Shown here: one piece after another, positions 20,463 through 31,589 of the stretch
Layout of the letters: each line of letters opens with the position of its first letter
Position numbering within the stretch: position 1 is the stretch's first letter
Assembly (NCBI GenBank): GCA_004322215.1
Contig: SCSM01000011.1
Coordinates: 310,001 to 374,000 of the forward strand
Source of the DNA: Bacteroidota bacterium
GTDB lineage: Bacteria; Bacteroidota; Ignavibacteria; Kapaibacteriales; UBA2268
Length of the DNA: 64,000 nucleotides
Direction of reading: 5' to 3'
Program-made: the position numbers and the translations under genes
Notes under the pieces: model-generated
The model's database searches: none
Seen by the model: only the letters and a program-made list of their open reading frames with translations
What the model was told of the DNA's origin: nothing

Positions 20463-21494
20463 ATGAAAAAAGAAATAAATACTAAATCAATTACAAATCC
20501 TGAGTTCATGCCTGATGACGAAATCGAAAAGACTCTCAGGCCAAAAACATTCAGTGAATTCACAGGACAAAAAAAGATTGTTGAGAATCTTAAAATTTTC
20601 ATCGAAGCTGCAAAGCAAAGACGTGAACCGCTGGACCATATATTATTAACAGGTCCGCCGGGATTAGGCAAAACCACCCTCAGCTATATCATTTCGAAAG
20701 AAATGGATGCTAATATAAAAATTACATCGGGTCCTGTATTGGAAAAACCCGGTGACTTAGCAGGAATTCTAACTAATCTCCAGGAAGGTGATGTACTTTT
20801 CATTGATGAAATACACCGGCTTTCACCTGTGATCGAAGAGTATCTGTACTCTGCAATGGAAGAGTACAGAATTGATATTATGATTGATTCGGGTCCATCA
20901 GCAAAAACTATACAATTGACACTGCCAAAATTCACTTTAATCGGTGCGACAACACGTTCGGGTTTATTGACTGCACCATTGAGGTCGAGATTCGGAGTAT
21001 TCAACCGGCTGGATTATTATCCGACCGAAGATTTAATTCACGTCGTTGTTCGTTCTTCATATATATTAAAAGTACCTATTGATAAGGATGGTGCTTTCGA
21101 AATCGCGTCACGTTCGCGGGGAACACCGAGAATAGCAAACCGTTTATTAAGAAGAACGAGAGATTTCGCACAAGTGAAAGGCGATGGAAAAATCAATACT
21201 GAAATCGCAAAAATGGCGATTGAGGCACTCGATATTGATGAATTCGGCCTGGACGAAATGGATAAGAGAATTTTAATAACAATCATAGAAAAATTTAGTG
21301 GCGGCCCTGTTGGATTGAACACGATTTCTGCTGCAATTTCAGAGGAATCAGGTACTATTGAAGAAGTATATGAACCATTCCTGATTCAGCAGGGATTCAT
21401 TCAGCGTACACCAAAAGGCAGAGTGGCTACACCTTTGGCTTATAAGCATCTTGGTTTAGATAAATTACTCGACAAATCCGAATCACTTTTTTAA
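20463..21494 (+). CDS. ruvB: Holliday junction branch migration helicase RuvB
   Basis: [59 protein letters not shown]. Confidence 0.98.
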   Translation: MKKEINTKSITNPEFMPDDEIEKTLRPKTFSEFTGQKKIVENLKIFIEAAKQRREPLDHILLTGPPGLGKTTLSYIISKEMDANIKITSGPVLEKPGDLAGILTNLQEGDVLFIDEIHRLSPVIEEYLYSAMEEYRIDIMIDSGPSAKTIQLTLPKFTLIGATTRSGLLTAPLRSRFGVFNRLDYYPTEDLIHVVVRSSYILKVPIDKDGAFEIASRSRGTPRIANRLLRRTRDFAQVKGDGKINTEIAKMAIEALDIDEFGLDEMDKRILITIIEKFSGGPVGLNTISAAISEESGTIEEVYEPFLIQQGFIQRTPKGRVATPLAYKHLGLDKLLDKSESLF

Positions 21495-21824
21495 ATGATG
21501 ATGGTAGAAAAGAAAAATATTTTTGAAAATATTTTGCAATATTCGGATAAAGAAATATTTGAAAATATCATTCTCAACGGAAATCTGAAGATTGAAAGAA
21601 TAATATCTTACCCGAATTCTACTCAGGATAATATATGGTATGACCAACCCCAGGATGAGTGGGTAATTCTCCTGCAAGGCAGTGCCACACTTGAATTAGA
21701 GGATGAAAAATTATTAAATTTAAATCCGGGTGATTATTTGTTTTTACCTTCGCATACAAAACATAAAGTCAGAGAAACTAATAAGGAAGAACCAACAATT
21801 TGGCTTGCAATTCATTATAAATAA
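21495..21824 (+). CDS. Cupin-domain protein
   Basis: DEWVILLQGSATLELEDEKLLNLNPGDYLFLPSHTKHKV. Confidence 0.88.
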   Translation: MMMVEKKNIFENILQYSDKEIFENIILNGNLKIERIISYPNSTQDNIWYDQPQDEWVILLQGSATLELEDEKLLNLNPGDYLFLPSHTKHKVRETNKEEPTIWLAIHYK

Positions 21825-21826
21825 TA

Positions 21827-24163
21827 TTAATATTCTTTGATATTAACCAAAACAGTTGAACTTCTGCCTTTGTCATCGAGACAGGTTATTTTTATTCTCC
21901 CTTTCTCCGGCTTGAAGAATTGTTTTACATCCGGTTTAGATTTAATAAAAAATTTATCGTTTATGTACCAGTATAAAACTTGTACTCCTTCCCCTGATGC
22001 AGCTTGCAGAAGAATTTGCTGTTCAGAATTATTTTCTATATAATATTCAAAATTGTCTGAAGGTGAAATAATTTTTGGACCTTCACTCGAGAGCTTTTGT
22101 TGACAATTCGGATTATGAGGGGGTATTTTTTTATACCCGACATTGTTTAACGAATTCCATAAACAAATTTCAGGGTCATATACAGGATAAAGAACTTTTT
22201 TCCATCCTGTTACCGGTAAACATTCTGTACAATATTGAATTGACTCGTCGATGCTGACAAAAAATTCTTTGTATAAATCGCAAACATTATTTGACGATAC
22301 ATTTCTAATGAAATAATCCGATGTAATTTGCTGGCAATTTTTTGATGGGATTTTCCCAGTTTCAACACAAACCTCCCTGTACCCGACATCCTTGGGAATT
22401 TTAAACCACTTCTTTTTCGGACTGTAATCAATAGCGTTAAATAAATCAAACAATAAAGGAACAGCCATCTCCGAGCCGGATAAATGCGGCGAACCCTTTC
22501 CGTCGAAATTGCCCATCCAAACCGCAATTGTATAATTCGGATTATATCCTATTGCCCATGCATCTTTTTTCCCATAAGATGTCCCTGTTTTCCAGGCAAT
22601 TTTAGGCAATCTTGTTCTGTTTAACAATTCATTTGGAAAATCCGGCCTTTTTATTCCCGATAAGATTTGGGATACAACATAAACAGCGCCGGGAGAAAAA
22701 AGTGGGATATACTCTTTTCTGTTTGCCTCTTTTAAATAATTCAAAGAATACAGTTTTCCTTCATTTGCCAATGTTGAGTATAATTCTGCAAGTTGTTCCA
22801 TCCTTACGCCGCATCCACCGAGTATCATTGACAAACCGAGTTTTTCTTTTTGTTTAATTATGTCACTGAATCCTGCTTTTTCCAGCAATAATAAGAACTG
22901 GCTTAAACCAACCTGTTCGAGAAGGCGAACAGCCGGAACGTTAAGCGAATTCATCAAGGCAAATTCTGCTGTTACTTCGCCATGGAATTTTTCTGTATAG
23001 TTTTCCGGCTCATAACCACTGAAATCAGTAGGAACATCCAACAATTTCATTTTTGGTGTCAGTATTCCAAGGTCAAAAGCATAAGCATATAAGCCCGCTT
23101 TAAGTGTCGAGCCCGGGGACCTGACAGCTCTCACTCCATTTACCTGACCGGATGCTGATTGATTACTGAAATCAGCAGAGCCGCAATAGGCAACAACATT
23201 TGAATTACTGTTATCTATTATTAATACAGCTCCGTTTGAGACACCTTTTGCTTTATTTCTTTCAACATAACCCGATAACAAAGTTTCGGATTTTTTTTGT
23301 TTATCAAGTTCTAATGTTGTAATTAAATTATCACCCGTAAAATTATTCATTATATAATAACAGAAATGTGGAGCGATTGAGGGAATTTGATACCTGGCTG
23401 TTTCAATCGGCTCATTAAGTGCATCTTGCAAAGCATTCTGAGAAAATACATTATCCCTCGCAAATTGTTTAAGCCAAAAATTTCTTTTAGATTTTGCGGA
23501 TGAAATTGATTTATCGATTCTATATAAATTCGGGTCATTCGGAATAACAGTAAGTAAAACCGATTGAGCAAGACTAAGTCTGCCCGGTGGCCTGTTAAAA
23601 TAAATATATGATGCGGATTTTACACCTTCAATATTACCACCATAAGGGAGAGAATTGAGATACATTTCCAGTATCGTTTTCTTTGAGTAATGAATTTCAA
23701 TTTGAATTGCCCTTAAAATTTCAATTATTTTATTAAAATAAGTTCTGTCAGCAGGAGAAACCATTCTTGCCAATTGCATAGTAATTGTCGATGCTCCTAA
23801 AACTCTTTTCCCTTTTATTAAATTTGTTGCAAATGCCCTGATTATTGCAATAGGATTAACACCGGGATGCCAGTAGTAAAACTTATCTTCTTTTTCAATT
23901 ATTGCATTAATCAAATCGGTTGACACTTCATCGAGAGTGCATCGAAGCCGCCATTTATCATCTTTAGTAAGATATGCTGTAAGAACGGAACCATCAGAAG
24001 CCATAATCACTTTTGAAAATGGTTTAATTTCAGGCAATGGAAAGATAATTTCGATTAAGATGAAAAACAATAATAAACCTGCTATGCTGAACAAAGCAGG
24101 TTTGATTTCTTGTTTATATTTTTTTAAAAATAAAAGCACATAAAAAATTGATTTAATCCTCAT
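21827..24163 (-). CDS. pbpC: Penicillin-binding protein 1C
   Basis: Glycosyltransferase EDKFYYWHPGVNPIAIIRA and GASTITMQLARM; transpeptidase SPGSTLK and KTGTS; PBP1C C-terminal domain. Confidence 0.95.
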   Translation of the reverse strand: MRIKSIFYVLLFLKKYKQEIKPALFSIAGLLLFFILIEIIFPLPEIKPFSKVIMASDGSVLTAYLTKDDKWRLRCTLDEVSTDLINAIIEKEDKFYYWHPGVNPIAIIRAFATNLIKGKRVLGASTITMQLARMVSPADRTYFNKIIEILRAIQIEIHYSKKTILEMYLNSLPYGGNIEGVKSASYIYFNRPPGRLSLAQSVLLTVIPNDPNLYRIDKSISSAKSKRNFWLKQFARDNVFSQNALQDALNEPIETARYQIPSIAPHFCYYIMNNFTGDNLITTLELDKQKKSETLLSGYVERNKAKGVSNGAVLIIDNSNSNVVAYCGSADFSNQSASGQVNGVRAVRSPGSTLKAGLYAYAFDLGILTPKMKLLDVPTDFSGYEPENYTEKFHGEVTAEFALMNSLNVPAVRLLEQVGLSQFLLLLEKAGFSDIIKQKEKLGLSMILGGCGVRMEQLAELYSTLANEGKLYSLNYLKEANRKEYIPLFSPGAVYVVSQILSGIKRPDFPNELLNRTRLPKIAWKTGTSYGKKDAWAIGYNPNYTIAVWMGNFDGKGSPHLSGSEMAVPLLFDLFNAIDYSPKKKWFKIPKDVGYREVCVETGKIPSKNCQQITSDYFIRNVSSNNVCDLYKEFFVSIDESIQYCTECLPVTGWKKVLYPVYDPEICLWNSLNNVGYKKIPPHNPNCQQKLSSEGPKIISPSDNFEYYIENNSEQQILLQAASGEGVQVLYWYINDKFFIKSKPDVKQFFKPEKGRIKITCLDDKGRSSTVLVNIKEY

Positions 24164-24614
24164 CTTTCTTTGTTTCCCTGCCGAATGAGTTTACCAATCC
24201 CTTTACAAACTCTTTTCTTTCATTGTCTGTCAGCTTTGCATCGGGATGAAAAATGACATAACTTTGTATCGGCATAATACCATGCTCAACAACATCGGCG
24301 GCTTCTTTGGCATCTTCAGTATCAAGTTCTGAAAAATTCAATTCTTCCCTTCCTTCCTGTACATGACTAATCACAATCCATGACAAAGGTGCTATATAAG
24401 AATAAAATGGCCATTTTGTCTTATTGCTGTGACAATCATAACAAGCTCGAACAGCATATTCTTTGGTTTTTTGTGCATCCCATTTCGGTTCACTTTTTAC
24501 AGGCGGATTAGTCCTGTCAACTGGAATGAATTGAATAACAACGAAAATAAAAACCAATGAATAAACAAAAATTCTAACAATTTTTTTTGTTTTAATAGTC
24601 TTATCTACATTCAT
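24153..24614 (-). CDS. Haem-binding-domain protein (single CxxCH)
   Basis: N-terminal TM; ACYDCHSNKTKWPFYSYIAPLSWIVISHVQEGREELNFSE. Confidence 0.85.
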   Translation of the reverse strand: MNVDKTIKTKKIVRIFVYSLVFIFVVIQFIPVDRTNPPVKSEPKWDAQKTKEYAVRACYDCHSNKTKWPFYSYIAPLSWIVISHVQEGREELNFSELDTEDAKEAADVVEHGIMPIQSYVIFHPDAKLTDNERKEFVKGLVNSFGRETKKDED

Positions 24615-24656
24615 AAATACCTCTGATTTATTTCTAAATTTATTTTAATTCAGAAT

Positions 24657-27600
24657 TCAGAATTTTTTCATAACATAAATCATTCCCGCACCATTATAAG
24701 AATGATATTCGGAATTATACATTGCCTCAGCACCAATGACTGGTTTCCTGAATCTTCCCTGATTGACTACTCTTATCAGGTATGTAAATTCTTTAGTGGC
24801 ACCTGTCCATAGTTTTGTGAAAAGAATCAGCCGGTCATCGCGTACGTCCATATATTCGACATCAATCGGATTTTTGATTTGCCAGGATAAATCTGCTGAT
24901 ACATTCAATCTCGGATTTTCAATTTCAAAACCCGATGGGAGCATATCGGTAATCACAATATTATCAGCCGACCGTTCTAATCCTGTTAGTAAAATTTTAC
25001 AAACAACAAGTTGTCCCTGGTAGAACTGCCCTTTATTAATTTCTGCTTTTGTCCTGTAATCATAATAGATTCTTCTTACTCTCATATATTTATCTTCTTC
25101 CTTTACAGCTTCATTAACTCTTATTCCTTCAGTGCTCCAGTAATAAAATACTTCACCATTTCCTGTTCCTTTCAAATATACGTTTGACCCGTTCATAACA
25201 TCATCAGTAAAAGTTATATCCTTGCCGGAATAATTTCCGACATTCTTTTTACCAACAAATACATCTACTTTAACATCGTTCTTTGCTTTTGAAGATGCGG
25301 CTTTACCCAAAGCCATAAAAACAAATGCATTCTCCTGAGTGGAATATACATTATCAATTTTCTGAACAAGATATTTAACAATGTAAGGAATCTGAGGATT
25401 ATTTGGCTCGACCTCGAGAAGAATTTCAAGCATCAACGCATTTGCTCTTACCTCGGAATCAAAGCATCCGCCGGTTTCTGTATAAGTAATCTCAGGCATG
25501 TAGCTCTTTGGAAGAAGTTCATTATAACTGCTCCACTTTCCCATCATTGCATAAGACGCAGCCAGAAGATATTTTGAATCTGAAGAAACAAGATTCAGTC
25601 TCGATTTGTAATAATTCATTGTTGAAATATCACCCTTGCCTGCCAATGCCAATACATATAATGAATATAATATTTCTTTATTGGCAATTCTTAATACTGT
25701 AGTCTTGTTACCTACATAAGTATAATATTCATAAGTGCTTCTTTCTCTTGCTTTCTTTTGCAGATAATATAAAAGATTTTTCAGAACATCCTCCCGCACA
25801 TCAAACCCAGCTTTCCTTGCTTCAAGTAGAAAATGGGCGGCGTATACACTTCCCCACCAGTTTGGATAAGTACCTCCGGGCCAATATGCCATGGACCCGT
25901 CATACCTCTGCATTGATTCGATTTTTCTGATTCCTTCTTTTACATAATAAACAGGGTTATAGGTTTTATAATACTCAGGAGCAACAAGTTGTGCAAGTTC
26001 AGCAAAATAAATTTGAGGGAATAATTTTGATACGGTTTGTTCTATACATCCGTGTGGATAGCCGACAAGTTCTTTCAATTGCTTAGCAAATTTAATTGCA
26101 GGAAATTTACTAATCGTCAAAGCTGAATGTTGTGTCCCGTATAAGAATCCACCCGGGACATTGAAACTCTGTGAAGAACCTGCTCTTATTGTTCCGGCAC
26201 CTGTATAGGTTAGGTATGGAGATACCGGTCTGACTGCAATATCAACTTCTTCTTTGACTCTTGCCATTCCTGAAGTTTCCAAAATAATTTTTGCTGAGCC
26301 GACTTCAGAAAATGATTTCAATGAGAAGACAACCTGCTTTGTAGAATTTGGCTCTATTTCAGCATATTGAGATGCTTTTGATAAAATTTTCAAAGGTCCG
26401 TTGACCTTTAAATTAATATTTGCTTTACCTTTCGATGATGTTGTATTAATTAATGTGACAGGCATTACAAGCGAATCATCCTGGGCAAGAAATCTCGGTA
26501 TTTCCGGCTCTATTATCAAATCATCGGCTACTTTCATAGCTTTATCTGCAGAGCCGAACTTTGCACCTGTATATGCAATAGCCATCAACCTGACTTCACC
26601 ATTGAACTGTGGAAAATTAATTGGTACTTTCACTTCCCCGCTTCCGTTTGTTTTCAGAATACCGCTCCAAAAGGCGAAGAGCTTGAATCTCTTAGTTGTA
26701 ATTGGATTGGTTCTCTTCTTAAGCATCTCTGCAAACATTTCCTCATCGCCGCCGCCTGATGAAGAGCTTCCGATAATCTCGGGCAATAATAATTTGTACA
26801 AATCATAACTTTGGACTTTCAATCCGCGTTTAGCATACATAAATCCATAAGCGTCCGGTGTTTTGAAATTCTTTACCTGCAATATTCCCTCATCAACTGC
26901 GGCGAGAGTAACAAATATATTTCTTTCAGGTGCAGTCTTCACAGTAATTGTCTGGCTTGTGTTCGGTTTGATTTTCTCAGGTGCGATTATTTTCACAGGT
27001 AATTTATTAGAACTTTTCTCAACTTTCATCGAGCCATATCCGTGTCCAACAAGGAATGGAGTGCTGTTGTCAACAGTATGTTTTTTAAATAAGGTTGCCG
27101 AAACATACACATTAGGCATAAACTCATCTTTGACAGGAACAGCAATTTCAACTGATTTACTGTTTTCCATATCAACATATCTATACTCATATACTCCATT
27201 TCTCTCGAAGCTTATCAGAAGCTTTCCTGCAAATGGACACATAAATAGTATTTTTGCTTTATCTCCGGGTTCATATTTATCTTTATCGAAAACTATATCA
27301 ACTCTTCCTTCTTTGTCCACCTGGAATGATGAGGCGGTGGTACTCACCCACCCATAAGCATAGAAAGATTTCTTTTGATATTCTTCATCACCTTCTTTCG
27401 ATATTCGTAATTCATATTTTCCTGACCTTGATACACTAAATGAAATGTCTTTCGTTCCTCCGTTCAAATTCATATTCTTCTGCCACTCAATTATTTCCTT
27501 TTCTTCTGATGCGTAGAAATACCTGTCATTGCCATCTTTCTTCAAAATAGTCTGCCATTCATATCTCACAAGTTTTACGGTAGCATTGAAACCTTTTATT

Positions 27601-30068
27601 GGATTATCATTGTGATTAACAACTACGGCTTTTAAATTAAGCCGTTCATTTGTCCCGTAATAATAACCCGATGATTTGATACCAATAAAATAATCTTTTG
27701 GATATATATCAACCGAAGCAGCCCTGTTAACAGTTCTGCCTGTCAAATCAAACACGTTAACATAAGTATAACAGGTAACAATTCCGCTCCCCTTTACATC
27801 ATTCGGAACATTGTATTCCACCCTGCCTTTTCCGTTTGCATCTAGAAATCCATCCTTTGTTACTTCTTCAAAAATCGGGTTGGTCATCGAGGAATTATTG
27901 AAGTCATAATCAGAAAACCGCTTACTGACAAAAGGTCTGTGGCGTAGATTAATATTAGATTCATACTTCAGTCCTGCTGCTTTAGCACCGAATAAAAATT
28001 CAGCATCAATATTTACCCCAATTAAATCCCCGGGGAAAACATATTCTTTTTCGGATTTCAACATCAATCTTATTTTATCAGGTATGAAATCCTCGACACT
28101 GAATTTGTATGTACCGATTAATTGATTTGTTCCTGTGTAAACTTCTGCACTGTACTCACCTGTTTGAACATAATCTGGAGTTCTGAAGGATGCTTCAAAA
28201 CTTCCTTCTTCGTTCAAAATCTTTTTCATTTCTGTGAATGTTCTTCCGGTCGGAGTTATTATTTTCAAAAATACCGGAACATCTTTGACTGCTTCCATAC
28301 TCTCATTCCTGACAATCGCCGAAAGATATACAGTTTCACCCGGACGGTAAATATTTCTGTCGCTGTAAATAAATGTATTAACATCCTCAAGATATTCATA
28401 AACACCACCGACATCGTATCTTGATGTTTCTATAAATGTTTCCTGAAGGTCAATGTAATTGAAATCGTTTGTTGTTTCTGCAACCACTAATCTTGGTGCA
28501 AATCCTTCGATTCTCTTTTTAACATCAGTAAACCTGACAACCCCCTCCTTATCAGTCTTACCGGTTAATAATGTTTGATTATTTGTAGAAATGATACTAA
28601 TCTCGACTCCTTCTATCGGTTCTGCTTTAGCGATTGAATTGACGAAAATTAAAATTTCATTACCTGATTTTTTTGCAATTATTCCAAGGTCTGTCAGAGC
28701 AAGCATTTTTGCATCTGCAATCCATCTGTCCTGAGAAGACCTTACGTTTACAACATATATCCCTTTATATTTCTCTCCTATTAATTTATTCAGATTAATA
28801 TATTTTTTCTCAAGCCAGTTTTTGTTGTTTTGTAGATTAATTTTTTCTTCATAAAGTGTTTTTCCATAATCTCCGGTCCAGATTTCTGAATTATAACCAT
28901 AGTCCTCTTCATATTCATAAGAATAAGAATTCTGATTTAAAAACCAAAGTAAATTATTTTTGAAAACCTGGGAAACTTCAATGTCTGCTTCATCAATATT
29001 AACAAAATTCACCTGCAAATTCTTGTTCCCGCCGAGCATTAGATACTTGCCTTTTTTATCGGCAAAATTGATTGACGGTTCGAGGTTAACAAACGACACC
29101 TGCTGCTCGTAATCGAATTCCAATTCTCCTCCGTAAAGCCCGGGCATACCTTTTTTAATTTTCAGCAATACATCCTGAACATTCTCTAGATTGGCTTCTA
29201 CTCTGAATGAATTGTCATTCACAAAAAATGATAAATCCTTCCATGGTTCCAATCTCACATAATCTTTAATTCTTTTTTCATCTACCATCTGGGTTGTAGC
29301 TACTTCAATCCATCCTGTAGTTCCGTCAAATCCCGATGCAACACCTGTTATTGCAAGTTTTGTAATCGGTTCCAGTTTGTTACTGAATGTTCTGTCGTCT
29401 TCGAGTCCTTTCTTACCGAAAACAGACATCAAACCTTTCTTAACTGTAATTGAGAAGTCCTGTTCTTTATCAGTCTGCTGTATTTCGCCGAAATTCACTG
29501 CAATTAATTCTGATTTTTCCTTTGTTACAATCTGGTAATTGGTTAATGGCTTGCCATCATGTTGAATCTGCAAATGATTTTTCAGCATTTCGGGGTTGAT
29601 AGGATAATTGAATTGCAGGTTTGCCTGAACACTTACTTTGTAATATTGATTCGGAATATGTGTCCAAAACAAATCAACTTTATTAATATCAAAATCGTGA
29701 GTTTTGAATTCAATCGTTTCGGTTGAAAGAGATAAATCCTTATTGAATAATACTTTCTTAGTTATTTCTGCAGAGTAATTCTGAATAGGTTCGAGTTGAA
29801 CATCAGGCGAGAAAATCAATGTGCTGGCTGATGTCCATTTGAATTTCCCGGGAATTTTCGGTTCGAACTTCACAAATTCATCTGTGAGCCATTTATCCTG
29901 GCTGTCTGCAGGAGCTAATTCTTTGGAAAATTCGATTGTAAAAGTTGTCAATGTTCCAACACTTCCGGATGGATTAAAACTCACAACCTCTACTGCGTTT
30001 CTTAAACTACAGCTTACAAATATTAACATTGCAACCATAGTGTATGTCAATGCCGGCAACCTTTTCAT
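24657..30068 (-). CDS. Bacterial alpha-2-macroglobulin-like lipoprotein
   Basis: Lipobox-like IFVSC; MG2-type domains (YSDRNIYRPGETVYLSAIVRN); thioester motif GYPHGCIEQTVSKLFPQIYF. Confidence 0.95.
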   Translation of the reverse strand: MKRLPALTYTMVAMLIFVSCSLRNAVEVVSFNPSGSVGTLTTFTIEFSKELAPADSQDKWLTDEFVKFEPKIPGKFKWTSASTLIFSPDVQLEPIQNYSAEITKKVLFNKDLSLSTETIEFKTHDFDINKVDLFWTHIPNQYYKVSVQANLQFNYPINPEMLKNHLQIQHDGKPLTNYQIVTKEKSELIAVNFGEIQQTDKEQDFSITVKKGLMSVFGKKGLEDDRTFSNKLEPITKLAITGVASGFDGTTGWIEVATTQMVDEKRIKDYVRLEPWKDLSFFVNDNSFRVEANLENVQDVLLKIKKGMPGLYGGELEFDYEQQVSFVNLEPSINFADKKGKYLMLGGNKNLQVNFVNIDEADIEVSQVFKNNLLWFLNQNSYSYEYEEDYGYNSEIWTGDYGKTLYEEKINLQNNKNWLEKKYINLNKLIGEKYKGIYVVNVRSSQDRWIADAKMLALTDLGIIAKKSGNEILIFVNSIAKAEPIEGVEISIISTNNQTLLTGKTDKEGVVRFTDVKKRIEGFAPRLVVAETTNDFNYIDLQETFIETSRYDVGGVYEYLEDVNTFIYSDRNIYRPGETVYLSAIVRNESMEAVKDVPVFLKIITPTGRTFTEMKKILNEEGSFEASFRTPDYVQTGEYSAEVYTGTNQLIGTYKFSVEDFIPDKIRLMLKSEKEYVFPGDLIGVNIDAEFLFGAKAAGLKYESNINLRHRPFVSKRFSDYDFNNSSMTNPIFEEVTKDGFLDANGKGRVEYNVPNDVKGSGIVTCYTYVNVFDLTGRTVNRAASVDIYPKDYFIGIKSSGYYYGTNERLNLKAVVVNHNDNPIKGFNATVKLVRYEWQTILKKDGNDRYFYASEEKEIIEWQKNMNLNGGTKDISFSVSRSGKYELRISKEGDEEYQKKSFYAYGWVSTTASSFQVDKEGRVDIVFDKDKYEPGDKAKILFMCPFAGKLLISFERNGVYEYRYVDMENSKSVEIAVPVKDEFMPNVYVSATLFKKHTVDNSTPFLVGHGYGSMKVEKSSNKLPVKIIAPEKIKPNTSQTITVKTAPERNIFVTLAAVDEGILQVKNFKTPDAYGFMYAKRGLKVQSYDLYKLLLPEIIGSSSSGGGDEEMFAEMLKKRTNPITTKRFKLFAFWSGILKTNGSGEVKVPINFPQFNGEVRLMAIAYTGAKFGSADKAMKVADDLIIEPEIPRFLAQDDSLVMPVTLINTTSSKGKANINLKVNGPLKILSKASQYAEIEPNSTKQVVFSLKSFSEVGSAKIILETSGMARVKEEVDIAVRPVSPYLTYTGAGTIRAGSSQSFNVPGGFLYGTQHSALTISKFPAIKFAKQLKELVGYPHGCIEQTVSKLFPQIYFAELAQLVAPEYYKTYNPVYYVKEGIRKIESMQRYDGSMAYWPGGTYPNWWGSVYAAHFLLEARKAGFDVREDVLKNLLYYLQKKARERSTYEYYTYVGNKTTVLRIANKEILYSLYVLALAGKGDISTMNYYKSRLNLVSSDSKYLLAASYAMMGKWSSYNELLPKSYMPEITYTETGGCFDSEVRANALMLEILLEVEPNNPQIPYIVKYLVQKIDNVYSTQENAFVFMALGKAASSKAKNDVKVDVFVGKKNVGNYSGKDITFTDDVMNGSNVYLKGTGNGEVFYYWSTEGIRVNEAVKEEDKYMRVRRIYYDYRTKAEINKGQFYQGQLVVCKILLTGLERSADNIVITDMLPSGFEIENPRLNVSADLSWQIKNPIDVEYMDVRDDRLILFTKLWTGATKEFTYLIRVVNQGRFRKPVIGAEAMYNSEYHSYNGAGMIYVMKKF

Positions 30069-30112
30069 AATAACCCCAATAATATAATTAAAAATTGATT
30101 TCTATTTTATGC

Positions 30113-30490
30113 TCAAATAATAATTTTCAATTGAACAGAATTTTCATTTAGCATATCAGAAGATAAAATTCCAAAACAAAGAAATAAAATACTGGCAATC
30201 GGATATAAAATAATTATCCAAAACGGATTGCTTAATAATATGAGAATGACAGATAAGAACAATCCGAAAGCACCGCCAAGTCTCTCATTAAAGAATGAAA
30301 TAAAATAACTAATAACAAGTAAAGCCAGTACAATTATTATCAGTAGAAATAAAGTGGAATCTTTTGTTTGAGATAAATGTTCAAGAAAGCTTATAATCAA
30401 TACAATTGATAATAAAGACAGAATTATCGCCATAAATCTGGCAATCCATCTCATTATTACTAATAACAGGTGTAATCTTGCCTGTACCAT
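30113..30490 (-). CDS. Small multi-pass membrane protein (paralogue of the next gene)
   Basis: MRWIARFMAIILSLLSIVLI...YFISFFNERLGGAFGLFLSVILI; similar to ORF 30510-30854. Confidence 0.6.
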   Translation of the reverse strand: MVQARLHLLLVIMRWIARFMAIILSLLSIVLIISFLEHLSQTKDSTLFLLIIIVLALLVISYFISFFNERLGGAFGLFLSVILILLSNPFWIIILYPIASILFLCFGILSSDMLNENSVQLKIII

Positions 30491-30509
30491 ATTTATATAG
30501 GTTTATAGC

Positions 30510-30854
30510 TTAATTCTTTTTTTCTTTTGACAACAGCCACGAAACCAAAAATAAAATCCCTGAAAATGGGATGAACAAGAAATAAAAATTGAATTGCCGG
30601 GCAACAATAATAAATAATATTCCGAAAACCAATGTACCCAATCCACCGAATTTCTCATTAAAAAATGAATACACTATACCGGCTAATGAAAGCAGCAGTA
30701 AAATGAATATTATAATATCGAATGTTCCCATTGGACCCGGACCAAATCCCTCGCCGATTGCAAACATTGCGAATATCAGTATTATAAGCACACTCAGTGC
30801 CCTTGCAAGCCACCGAACAACAATGCCTGCAGGATTTTTTGGTGGTTCTATCAT
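30510..30854 (-). CDS. Small multi-pass membrane protein
   Basis: VVRWLARALSVLIILIFAMFAIGEGFGPG...YSFFNEKFGGLGTLVFGILFI. Confidence 0.65.
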   Translation of the reverse strand: MIEPPKNPAGIVVRWLARALSVLIILIFAMFAIGEGFGPGPMGTFDIIIFILLLLSLAGIVYSFFNEKFGGLGTLVFGILFIIVARQFNFYFLFIPFSGILFLVSWLLSKEKKN

Positions 30855-30975
30855 ATTACCCTTTTATTTTTATTAAATGATTTCTTATTAATTATATAAA
30901 ATTAAAAAATTTTAAGCACATTTCTTTATTTGGTGAGACACATAGTTGTCCACCATCATTTTACATTCTACATTT

Positions 30976-31530
30976 TTAATGTATCTTCTTATATTTTCCT
31001 ACTAACTGCCCCTGTCCGAGAATATGTCCTTCCATTGCGCTCAACAATTGACCTTTGGTAGCTCCAGCTTCGAGTTCAAGCATTTTATCCAATGCATATA
31101 ACTTGAAAAAATATCTGTGTGTCCCACTTGGAGGACAAGGACCTCCGTAACCGACCCTCCTGAAATCATTTGTCCCCTGTCTTGTTCCATTTTGCAAAAC
31201 TTTTTCGGTAGGAACAGCTTCCTTTAGACCTGTTTCGGAATCCGGTATGTCATAAACAATCCAATGTACCCAAGTACCCATAGGGGCATCCGGGTCATCA
31301 TGGATTAGTGCTATACTTTTGGTCCCCTCGGGCAGATTGCTCCAGGACAAAGGCGGAGATATATCCCTTCCTTCACAGGTATATACTTTAGGAATCATCC
31401 CACCCTCAGTAAATGCTGCGCTTGTTATTTGAATACTCATTTTCTTGTCTCCTTTCTGATTGTTTTTGGAAATTGAAAATGATAATAAAATCAGTAAAAA
31501 TATTACAGAAAAAATAAATGTATTTTTCAT
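30976..31530 (-). CDS. YbhB/YbcL (Raf kinase inhibitor-like, PEBP) family protein with signal peptide
   Basis: YTCEGRDISPPLSWSNLPEGTKSIALIHDDPDAPMGTWVHWIVYDIP, GPCPPSGTHRYFFKLYALD. Confidence 0.95.
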   Translation of the reverse strand: MKNTFIFSVIFLLILLSFSISKNNQKGDKKMSIQITSAAFTEGGMIPKVYTCEGRDISPPLSWSNLPEGTKSIALIHDDPDAPMGTWVHWIVYDIPDSETGLKEAVPTEKVLQNGTRQGTNDFRRVGYGGPCPPSGTHRYFFKLYALDKMLELEAGATKGQLLSAMEGHILGQGQLVGKYKKIH

Positions 31531-31589
31531 AGTTAATCCTCCTCAGAATATAATTATAAATATTAATTCTTGAATTAGATTTTCATTAC

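Noticed and set aside
26863-27357. 164-aa plus-strand ORF (with 26401-26808)
   Set aside because: Antisense to the alpha-2-macroglobulin gene, which has clear domain and thioester support
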